Source: Boswellia sacra
Taxonomy: Eukaryota > Streptophyta > Magnoliopsida > Sapindales > Burseraceae
Direction: 5' to 3'
Assembly: GCA_013180625.2 (NCBI GenBank)
Contig: SNVD02007596.1
Coordinates: 226,676 to 290,675, forward strand
DNA length: 64,000 nt
Within the stretch, counting starts at the first letter, position 1. Each line of letters starts with the position of its first letter. The notes below the pieces were generated by a model. It worked only from the letters and a program-made list of their open reading frames with translations, searched no databases and was not told the origin of the DNA. The position numbers were made by a program, and so were the translations under genes. Below, piece by piece: positions 55,250 through 64,000 of this stretch.

Positions 55250-57200
55250 TTTATAGTTTCAGCTATGCTGGGAAGGATTGGAAAAACAAACCTTATCTTG
55301 TAACCACTGCAAACAAAGAGCACCAAGTTTATCATCAAAAAATCCTACACCCAACTGGGTGGCCAATAAAGGAATATACTCTATTGTTGCAAGACGAACT
55401 TTCCAATGTCTATCCTCAGCAGGCTCAACAATGGTTGGTAATAAGGATTGAGACAATAGATCAATTCCGATAACCTGCAAGAATATCTTATTACAACACG
55501 ACTAGAAAGAAAGTAGAACAAATACAATATAACAGTTTACAAATGCTATGTGATGATAACATGTGTAATCAGTTTAAAGAGTATACAGAATGCCAAAAAG
55601 GGTAGACCACAACTTGTGTATAGAAATAATTGGAGCAGGTAGCTATCCATTTGAATGTCATTGTGATCCATCCATGAAATTTATTAGCAAACAGAAATTT
55701 CCCTATATAAATGGACTTGGCATCTCAAAATTTCCACCAAATCAATGATTACAAAAATCTGTTTGGGAGGAATAATAGATTGGGAACTCTCCTTTGTGTG
55801 AATTATTTCCCATATAGATTAACTTGATACGATTACATTCCCATCAAATTAAGGATGACTTCATTCCTTACCCCTATAGAAGCTATGTAGACTTCGTGAA
55901 ACAATAGAGCAGTGCATTGATATTTAGCAACTTACAAGCATAGAATTTTAATGACGAATTCTAAACTTTTCTACCTAGTGATTAGTGTAAAAAACACTAT
56001 TAGGCTTTGTATGTTTACATTTCCAAAATTCTGTTTTCTAAAAACGCACATTTTCCAATGTATTTACATCAATATCAACCACATATCATTTTTTAAATTT
56101 AAAACCTACCACACATTTTTTTCAAAATTTTGAAAACAGAACTAAAAAAATACAAACAAATACAACCTTAAATTTTACCTTTCCTAGAACATGAGCCATC
56201 CCCATTATTACTGAAGCCAAAGCAGAGCGGACTTGTTGACAAGAATCTGATGACAATTCCTGCAAAAGATTGTTGGAAAGTATGAAGACAGCTGGTATTG
56301 AAAGAAAAATAATTAAATAAATAAATTATATGTGTGTGTGTGTGTGTGTCCAGCCACTTCTGGTAGTAACCCAAAATTTCATAAAACTTCAAAAAAAATG
56401 TGCACACCTTCACACAAGGAAGAATATGTTGAATGGCAAGTTCAGGATTTAAAATCCGTTGAAACTTAGTTACTTCGCCAGCAGCTGCTATACGTACTTC
56501 AACCTCATTATCTCGAAGTAACTGCACATAAGCAGGGAACAAGTCCGTCCTTAGAGTACGATCATAGTAAATAAAAAAATTCAGCAAAGAGAATATCAAC
56601 AACATCTCACTAGCATGTAAGTAAATCTTCATCAAAATACCATGGGCATAAAGGAGTATAAACTTATTACATTTCTAGGATAATTAATGTCAGATAAGGT
56701 GAATACTGAATATTAAGGAACAGAATTATGAAAACATATATTACATATGCAATCAATACAGTAGCAAAATTGATGCTAAATGGCAAAAGCAAGTCACAGC
56801 TAGGAGTTCAAATTACTTATATACCAAGTAGGCTCAGGCCCAATGGCTTCACAAAGTTCATATAATTGATTTGCAACCATATAGCGCACACGCCAAGACT
56901 TATCCTGTTCATAAACCATAAGATCTTTATGATAAAATCTCAAGATAATCCCAGATCTCTTAAAACAAAATTATAACCAGCTACTTCTCAAATCATGCAC
57001 AAGATCTCAAAAATAACCAAACAACAAATTAGCATGAACCAAACATAGAATTAAGAAGCGAGAACTATAAATACAAGTGTACCTGAGAGAAATTGACAAT
57101 AACAGGAAGGATGTGCCCCACATAGTCCCCAGGCTCCAACAACTTTCCAAGTGCTGCATAACGCTCAACAGCCAGTAATCGAACAGAATCTTGATCTGTG
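55250..57200 (-). pseudogene. Captured PP2A scaffold (A subunit) fragment, five exons
   Basis: Minus-strand HEAT-repeat exons in natural order: DSVRLLAVERYAALGKLLEP (about 57195-57085), DKSWRVRYMVANQLYELCEA (56905-56825), RTDLFPAYVQLLRDNEVEVR and FQRILNPELAIQHILPCVK (56555-56408), a piece with VRSALASVIMGMA-like sequence (56260-56180), and [40 protein letters not shown] (55476-55295). Introns are retained. The A subunit scaffolds protein phosphatase 2A. Substitutions and missing exons make it non-functional. Confidence 0.88.
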
Positions 57201-57777
57201 ATAAAAAAGTAATTACAGACTTTAAAACAACACAAAGCTTGATAATCAAAAAGGTGCCATGAAAAATAAAGAAAATAATAGAAGATTGATAACAATAAAA
57301 AAAGTTGAATACAAAATCAACTTCCACAAAGTTAATGCCCAAAACTAGCTAGCTACAATTGAGCACGCGTGCAATAGAATATAGTGCTACCTAATGGTCT
57401 CTAGGCAGCAAGTGAAATAGATTATCACATAATCAAACTTACATGTTTCTTACTGTCATTTGAACTGTAATTTTTAAATGTTGATAAACTTGAAAAGAAC
57501 TGCAATGCACTTATATAATAAAGAATCTTCTCATTAGAAATTCAAAGACATGCATCATCTATTGCTTTCAATTGCAATAAGCCATGCAATTTTCATTAAA
57601 TGGTAGTAGTTCCTTGCAAAAATTTTAATCAAATAAGCACATTTAATCATTCATACAACAAAAGGAGTTAGAAGGGAAAATAAGCATACCTTATCAGAAA
57701 AATCCGGTACTTATCAGTTACATCAAGCTATAAGACGAAGAAATAGAACAATACGCCATCCATCAGCAAGGTAATAC

Positions 57778-58908
57778 CTGATCTGGATCTTTAATTGCAC
57801 TTAGGTATTGCCTATCAGGTGAAACATCAACAACTGAATTCAACAAATTCTCTCTAGGGATCCAGACCTTGTCAAACCTGAAAACTCATTCCAAAACATT
57901 TTAGTTACATTTCAAATACACAGAGTTAATTTAAGCCATTAAAAAACAAAATTTTAGAGCATAACAATAGAAAGTCTTATTAATACCAGATTCGACCATT
58001 ATCAACACCATTCAACCCGATTTTATGACCACAATTAGCTATCCGGATGTTAGGACAAGTGTTGCCATCTGTATCTCTAATCTGGCAAACGAAGGCATGA
58101 ATCCCTTGATTTTTCCCATTAATTTTGAGCTGTGAAAAGACCACTGTGTGTGTTGCATGCTAAACAAACAATGAAACAAAATCATGTAAGTATAGATGTG
58201 AAAGCAAGCACATAACACTTAAAACAGTAACATAGAAGTTCACCAAGTAACATCAAAATCAAATAAAATAATTCGAACACCTAACTCTGGAGAAATGAAA
58301 TAAATAAATAAATCTTACATTAGCTACCCCTCCAATCCAATACTTCTAAGCTGATTCACAACGAGTATTTATAACAAACTCTACAGTACTTGAATCATAT
58401 GTAGTAATAGTTTCAATTCCCCGAACCTATAAGCAATAAAAGAACCCAAAAAAAAATTTTGAATAAACTTAGAACATAAAAAACATCACAAGAATACACA
58501 AAGAACAACAATTCACAACCTTCCCCTACATAAGTAAGTTACTTCCATGTCCCAACTCTGTCATTGCAAAGCAACCCTTCACTAGATAATTAGTGTCCCT
58601 CAGCCACTTCTCGTGGTGCCGCTTCGTCCCAAAGAACTGAACCGCACCACCCCTGCAACCACGCCATCGAAATCTTCTTTTTTTTTCACTATCTAGTAAA
58701 AGAAATTTCGAAAGCCAATAGTTACAACAAGAAGAAGTGAACGCCGAGCTTGATCGTGAGCAAGTGATCGAACATCCCGACAACTTCAAGAATTGCCAAT
58801 TTTCTCAACTCGGCTTGGACACCCTGCCTCGTAAGCCAGCCTTCAAAAATCGCTCTTTCGAGTAAGTAAGCAATTCTTTTCATCGTCATCTCTCGTTGCT
58901 GCTCATTG
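57778..58908 (-). pseudogene. Captured acyl-CoA oxidase fragment (ACX2-like, peroxisomal)
   Basis: Minus-strand exons in order. The first is NEQQREMTMKRIAYLLERAI (58900), then GTKRHHEKWLRDTNYLVKGC and FAMTELGHGSN (58620-58540), the flavin-binding region of acyl-CoA oxidases. Then come GIETITTYDSSTVEFVINTR (58430-58370), VVFSQLKINGKNQGIHAFVC and GHKIGLNGVDNGRIW (58140-57985), and FDKVWIPRENLLNSVVDVSP (57895-57790). It would start fatty-acid beta-oxidation in the donor gene. It is fused at its 5' side to a kelch gene piece. Confidence 0.88.
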
Positions 58909-59182
58909 GGTCCTATCCGCCCATCACCACAAGCTTCCCTTGCGAGCTGGCAACTTGATAAAACAACAGAAGCCCATCTGGATATTGGGGAACGGGTTCA
59001 ACACGGTCCCAAGTTTGAGTGATGGGGTCGAACACCGTCACTCCATAAGCAGACGAGCGAAGTGACTTGAGGTGATCAGAATCGCAATGAACGGGGAGTG
59101 ACTGAAGGAGACTTAGAGGAGAGTTGCAAGTAAGATGGGTGGAGTTGGAGGTGGGCAAGGACGGTGGAGTGGACAGTGGCAT
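58909..59182 (-). pseudogene. Captured F-box/kelch protein fragment
   Basis: The minus-strand frame ends YGVTVFDPITQTWDRVEPVP, QYPDGLLLFYQVASSQGKLV, VMGG and then TAG where TGG is expected. This is a kelch repeat of the SKIP20-like F-box family. The frame changes to acyl-CoA oxidase within GGACCCAAT at 58900-58910, so the two fragments are joined inside exons. Confidence 0.75.
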
Positions 59183-60001
59183 AGGATAGTAGAGTGGAGG
59201 AAGGTTTAGGAATTAGGGATTTAGATATAGGAGATTACGGCTAGGGTTGTGAATGAAGTTCATTTTCTTTATATAGAATTGTAAAATTCCAGGAAATCCA
59301 TATCTATTAAAAATTATCAAATCATCCCCATGTTCAGTCCCTATATTTCAAACTTTTTCATTTACACCATTAGACTAATTTTTTATAATTTTTCGAGCAC
59401 TAAATGTTTTAATTTATTTTTTAAAATAAATTATAATAATTTTTTGCATATTTAAAATGTCATATTATTGCAAAATAATTTTTTTTGATATTTTTAATTG
59501 CTTAATTTTCATCAAAGCAATTAAATAATGTGATTTTCATCACTTTGAAATTAAAAAATAATTTTTTTTATTTCATAAAATTTCCACATTTAGAAAATCA
59601 TTTTTCTAAAATTTAATATTTAAAAATTTATTCTTTTCATACATATAATAATGTTATCTTTAATTTAAAGATTTTTAAAAATTATTTTTAATTTTAGATT
59701 AAAAATAAAATTATATTCTTTAATTATATTTAGATAAATTTATTGAAATTTTAAATATTATATTCACATATTTAAAAAAAAATGAAAAGAAAGAGGGAAA
59801 TTTGGGAGGGAAAATAGAAAATTACATTTTCACATACTTGCAAACTTTTATAAAAATGTGATATATATGTGGTTGAATAAAGACAAAAAGTGATAAATAA
59901 GATGAATTGATCGGTTTGACTTTTAGGACATGGATAAATTTCTCACTTTTTTAAAAAACTATCAAATAAAAAAATTGTGAAGTGACAAATATGCAAAAAA
60001 A
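59183..60001. other. AT-rich right subterminal region of CACTA element 2
   Basis: No gene is seen. Very AT-rich from 59340 to 59990 with many A/T runs. The left-end repeat unit is not clearly present. Confidence 0.5.
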
Positions 60002-60012
60002 TTCTTGTAGTG

Positions 60013-61089
60013 AATGTCGAATTCTAATAACTGGACCAGCCATCTTGCTAGCTTCCCCACCAATGCTAGTGTCTCATAAAGATACTTCATCGAGTCCTCC
60101 TTTGAGACAATATTAATTTTGTAAGACTGAAAATAATGCGTCCGTTTCTTTGATCTCCAAGTAGTTATATTTCATTTCGTATGGTAGTAGCTTCTTGCTA
60201 AGATAATAGATGGCGTGCTCTACACCCTTCTCATCTTCTTGTGCCAACATGGCACTGATAGCCTCCTTCGCAGGAGCTAATTAAAAAATTAAATTCTTCC
60301 CAGGTTTTGGTGACCTCAAAATCGGTAGGTTATGCAAGTACTTCTTAATTCTTTCGAATGCTTATTGGCACTGATCATTCCATTCTACTGGCTCATTCTT
60401 CTTCAAAAGCCTAAAGATCGATGCACAGATGATTTTTAGTTTAGTGATGAATCAACTGATATACTGGATCTTCCGCAGAAACCCTCGAACTTCTTTTTCG
60501 ATCTTAAGTGACGCCATCTCCGTAATGGCCTTCACCTTGTCTGGATCTACTTCTATCCCTTGCTAGCCAACTACAAACCCTAGCAACTTCTCGAAGTTAA
60601 CTTCGAAGACATACTTTTTCAAATTTAGCCACAGCTTGTATTTCTTCAGCCTTCCTAGGAATCTATCTAAGGCCTCCAAGTGATCCTCTCGAGTCTTATA
60701 CTTCACCATCATGTCATCCACATAAACTTCTATCTCCTTATGCATCATATCATGGACAACGTTGTTGCCATTTGTTGGTAAGTAGCCTTTGCATTCTTCA
60801 AACTGAATGGCATCACCTTGTAGCAATAAGTTCCCCATTCTGTAATGAAGGCTGTCTTTATCTTGTCTTCGTTGGCCATCATTATCTGATTGTATCTAGA
60901 AAACCCATCCACAAAAGAGAACATCACATTGGTGACAGTGCTATCTACTAATACATCAATAGTAGGCAAAGGAAAATCATCCTTGCGTGAGGCCTTGTTC
61001 AAGTCTCGATAATTTACACACATTCGAACCCTTTCATTCTTTTTTGGCATTGGCATAATGTTGGCTAACCATTCCGGATACTTCACCAC
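60013..61089 (-). pseudogene. Tat D RT (decayed)
   Basis: RT from ANIMPMPKKNERVRMCVNYR (61070) through FSFVDGFSRYNQIMMANEDK (60930), then the intact catalytic box EVYVDDMMVKYKTREDH (about 60690-60740) to LNLKKYVFEVNFEKLLGFV (60563). The connection to RNase H runs to 60013 with stops. One frameshift near 60790 splits the open part. Best preserved Tat RT in the window. Confidence 0.85.
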
Positions 61090-61289
61090 TTATAGCAACT
61101 TGGCTTCAATTTGCTCAGAGACTTCCTCTTTGATCTTCTGAGCCCACCTGGCCTTATTCTTCTTAACTTCTACTTAATCGTCTTCACATATGGATAAGTG
61201 AGAATCGTATGCTCAACGATGCTTCTATCAATTCCTGGCATGTTGTCATAGGACCAAGCAAAGACTTCATCATGTTTCTTTAATAATTT

Positions 61290-61731
61290 TTAAAATCTCT
61301 CTCTCTCTTCAGGAGTTGTATCATGTGCAATGCATATGTTCTTAGGTTTTTTGATTGTACCAAGATTAATTTCACGAGTTTGAATGGTATGAATTTCAAA
61401 TATTCTAGTGAAATGCAAATTGTGATGCACAACAACATTAGGAAAGACATCAAACAAGTAAGCAAAATTTTTCTTCATTGCATTAAACTCAGAAACATAA
61501 ACAATGTCCTTTTCTTCAAAGAGGTTAGGTACAAACATATCTTCATAAGATACTTTTAATTCCTTCCTCGATGAAAATAGCTAGGTTGATGGACGGGTCT
61601 ATTGGAAATGTTGGTTCTTGAGGCTCTTCCTCTTTGATGGTCATCTTCTCCAACTCTCTAATCAAGTCATTCCCTTTGGAGACTCCTGCTTGAAGGATAT
61701 CTCTGAAGATCTCAACTCTAGGCTTCAACAT
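61290..61731 (-). pseudogene. Tat D protease-RT spacer
   Basis: Minus-strand pieces KPRVEIFRDILQAGVSKGND (61720) and LFEEKDIVYVSEFNAMKKNF, LGTIKKPKNICIAHDTTPEE (61520-61300). They align with the spacers of Tat B and Tat C and have no catalytic motifs. Confidence 0.65.
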
Positions 61732-62136
61732 TCCCTTGAATACCCATGGTTCAGCAGATCCTACATACTTTGGATCCTGGGCTTTGACAAATTTGATGAA
61801 TTTCCCTTTATTGGGCTTATTATCTTATTCTTCCCCTTCAAATTCATTGCCCAACCCTCTTCTAGATGTCTGACCTTTAAAGTTTGGCAATGATGGTAAG
61901 GCGCGTCCATCTTTTCCAAGTCCAGTTCCTGGCATGTACCTTTATTTCTTCATTATTCTAGAAATGATTGGGTTGACTTCGTCAATCATGGCTACTTGAA
62001 AGCCTCCTATGTAAGGTATTTCTCTAACCTTCACACTCAAAGTAGTTGGTACAATTGTTGAGGCTACATGAATGGTTACGATCTCTCCATCCATGTTGAA
62101 TCGAATTTTCTGATGCAAGGTGGAAGGAACTCCTTC

Positions 62137-62592
62137 TTATGGATGAAGGCATGCTTGTCCCAATAAAGCAGTAAATAAGACCGGAATATCAAGGACTATG
62201 AATTCTGTCATCACTTCGATTGGCCCAGTCTTCACTAAATCTTTGAAAATCCCAATAGCACTCTTTTTCGAGTCATCATAAGCTCTGATCGCCGTCTTAT
62301 AAGGCTCAAGCTCATCTTCACTAACTCCGTACTTATGTAATATCTTCACAAGCACAATATTGATGGCGGACCCATCATCCACCATGATGCAATGAGACGT
62401 CTTCCCACCAGTCGTTGTGATGATGAATAATGGCTTATTATGGCTTCTCCCTTTGAATGGTATATCTTCATCCGTAAAGGTGATTTCCCATCTTTCTCTT
62501 ACCCTGTTAGGTGTTCCTCTTGTCAAGGCGGTCAACATTTCACTTGTAGTGGCAGCCATCGATATCTCTACTTCTATCACAGCCTTCACCAT
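62137..62592 (-). pseudogene. Tat D aspartic protease
   Basis: The 151-codon minus-strand frame contains IMVDDGSAINIVLVKILHKY (active-site region; D-D-G-S in place of the usual D-S/T-G) and YDDSKKSAIGIFKDLVKTGP. It aligns with Tat B 38450-36460. Confidence 0.72.
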
Positions 62593-62643
62593 GGCTTCTC
62601 CCTACTTTACTAGCATTCGCTTGAGTCTTCTTTAACTGTTTGA

Positions 62644-62901
62644 TCACTTGATCTTCTTCTCCCTTGGTTTCTTCTTCTTTGGTAACTTCTTTGCCCTTCT
62701 CAACTGTCTTCTCAGTTGGTTTGTCCTTTTCCTTCCCATGGTAAAAGCTACCACTCCTTGGACATTTTCTCTCTCACCCCTTAGTGTTTCTCGCTCATGT
62801 GTTTCTTCCTCAATTCTTATTTCTCCTTCGTTATCACTACTAAAGTCAGCCAAAGAGTTTGGAAGGGTATTTACTTGAGAGATGTTGTCCCAAATTCGCA
62901 T
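62644..62901 (-). pseudogene. Tat D gag-protease linker
   Basis: A Lys/Arg/Glu-rich frame (RRQLRRAKKLPKKKKPREKK) upstream of the protease. The stretch from 62902 to the LTR boundary at 63137 continues in other frames without recognisable motifs. Confidence 0.5.
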
Positions 62902-63137
62902 GACTCTACTTCTTTACACCTTCTAGGCAAGTCCTATATCCTTACAAGGCTCTCAACTCGCTTCCCTTTCCTAAATTCAATGCCCTTTTTCACCTTGAGT
63001 CTCTTAAGTGGTGGGCATTTTCTAGCCCCTTTTATAGCCATCCATTTTTTGCCAAATTAGCTTGATGGCATAGGTTTCTCCTTGACGGGTGTCACTTTAA
63101 CTTCTTATTCTTTTCTTCTTCTTGTTCTTGGGGCTCC

Positions 63138-64000
63138 TGATAGGTGTTTATTTATGTATTACTTTCATATCAATTCGTCTATGTTTCTTTGCTATATTCC
63201 TTGGTATTTTTATGTTTTTGTGTGGTTTTGGATGTTTGTAGGAGTTTTGGAGCAACTTGCACAAAAATGGAGTAAAGTCCTTCATTTTCACCTCTGCTAG
63301 TCAACCATCTTCTCGGATTTAATTGTATTGATATACAATGAACCCGATGACATGTTGTATACCGTTGGAAAGCTCTCGAAGTCTATTTTCTAGAGAAATT
63401 CACGGTTCATGAACTCATTCAGTGTACTAAAAGTTATAATCAAAACAGTGTGAGAAGTGTAGAAATATAATTTCACAAATCTCTGTAGCATGTATAATAC
63501 GGGGCACTGTAGCATGTTACTGCAGCAGAGTATATAAACACATTTTAGGGTTTTGTTTTGATAACTTGAAGAGGGGAGAACATGTGGGAGGCTTCAGCTC
63601 TGGATTTCTCTCATCTCCTGGAGTTCTTGAAGGAGAAAGAAGGCTTGGAAAGAGGAAGAACTACAATCTTAAGAGATTTTCATCAAATTTGCTAAGTTTT
63701 CCCTTTCCCTTTCATTTTCTGGAATGTCTCCATATTGTATTGTATTTGTATTGTGTCTGAATATGTGTAACTAAATCTGAATTGGTTGGGGGTGATTTCA
63801 AAGCCTTTGATATGGTGTTTGTGAGTTGATTGTGCAAGAAATTATTATCCAATTCTCTAATTGAAGTTGCTTGTATTTTCCTATGTTCAATGCTTATGAA
63901 TACTTGCTGATTGTATTTGGGTGGCCAACTGAATATAATCTGGATATTGTCTATTGCTAGATTAGAATTCTTGATCCGTAATTGTCATGAATTTCGAATC
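63138..64000 (+). repeat. LTR of a second element of the LOG-carrying family (cut by window end)
   Basis: Starts TGATAGGTGTTTA and follows the LTR at 7611-8480 base for base with scattered differences. It contains the triple CTGTAGCA-like motif and a consensus TATATAA box (63531). It is inserted in Tat D in plus orientation. Whether it is a solo LTR or a full element cannot be seen. Confidence 0.9.

Larger units (their letters stand above)
52817..60012. mobile_element. CACTA (En/Spm-like) DNA transposon, 7.2 kb, carrying five host-gene fragments
   Basis: The ends are CACTATAAGAA (52817) and the inverse of CACTACAAGAA (60012). The 3-bp duplication AAT lies at 52814-52816 and 60013-60015. Excision restores the EFDIEYVTKK reading of Tat RNase H. 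The left end has a dense subterminal repeat. No transposase frame. It contains five identifiable plant gene fragments, all on the minus strand. Confidence 0.93.
51936..63137 (-). mobile_element. Tat element D (minus), interrupted by a CACTA element
   Basis: Minus-strand order: gag/protease linker 62901, protease 62592-62137, spacer 61731-61290, RT 61089-60563, RT end and start of RNase H to 60013, CACTA 60012-52817, rest of RNase H 52816-52150, and the integrase zinc region ending near 51936 (GVCGPHMNG, RQGFYWLT). The right end is cut by a new LTR at 63138. Its own LTRs are not present. Confidence 0.85.

Noticed and set aside
24009..60012. Idea that the two CACTA elements are one element or hit the same Tat site
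   Set aside because: Each has its own termini and a different target duplication (CAA, AAT), and they interrupt different points of pol (RT thumb versus RNase H).

Overview
This window is plant nuclear DNA, most likely from a eudicot. It consists almost entirely of nested transposable elements. The evidence is tRNA-Asp, tRNA-iMet and Tat-type primer binding sites, Athila, Tat and Tekay-type Ty3/gypsy proteins, CACTA termini, and intron-containing fragments of typical plant genes. I found no intact host gene, no tRNA or rRNA, and no autonomous transposon. The species cannot be named from the sequence.

Layout. (1) 1-9031: an Athila-type LTR retrotransposon on the plus strand, entered inside its 5' LTR. 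It keeps a damaged gag-protease, but nearly all of pol is gone. The space before the 3' LTR holds two foreign reading frames: a small Arg-rich, Cys-cluster protein resembling plant-virus nucleic-acid-binding proteins, and an intronless copy of a plant LOG gene (cytokinin riboside 5'-monophosphate phosphoribohydrolase). Between them lies a 67-bp tandem repeat whose units each fold into a hairpin. (2) 9032-16884: a decayed Tekay/Del-type chromovirus on the minus strand, whose left LTR was split by element 1. (3) 16885-17403: a 65-bp triplicate and a possible Copia LTR end. (4) 17404-22020: Tat element A (minus), with gag, primer site and a 5' LTR that is interrupted by a minus-strand Athila-type solo LTR with perfect TTATT duplications. 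(5) 22021-23435: an Athila LTR end, primer site and gag (plus). (6) 23436-39548: Tat element B (minus). It is interrupted by a 10.8-kb CACTA element (24009-34807, CAA duplication) carrying pieces of at least six host genes (SULTR4-type sulfate transporter, pectin acetylesterase, CCS1, 2-oxoglutarate oxygenase, KIN-14 kinesin, DEAD-box helicase), and by a Tat solo LTR.

(7) 39549-42854: Tat element C pol (plus), followed by two Tat LTRs in inverted orientation (42855-46175). (8) 46176-51935: repeats, a pyrimidine tract and an intron-containing plant mobile domain (PMD) gene relic, plus unrecognised reading frames. (9) 51936-63137: Tat element D (minus), interrupted by a 7.2-kb CACTA element (52817-60012, AAT duplication) carrying pieces of a plant membrane-protein family, TIM21, PP2A subunit A, an acyl-CoA oxidase and an F-box/kelch gene. 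(10) 63138-64000: the start of a second LTR of the element-1 family, same orientation.

The most interesting point is gene traffic. An LTR retrotransposon of a repeated family carries a cytokinin-activating enzyme beside a virus-like Cys-cluster protein, and two CACTA elements carry at least eleven host-gene fragments, all but one short segment in one orientation. Every coding region examined has at least one disabling change in this copy. Any present activity would therefore be through RNA, or through better-preserved sister copies elsewhere.
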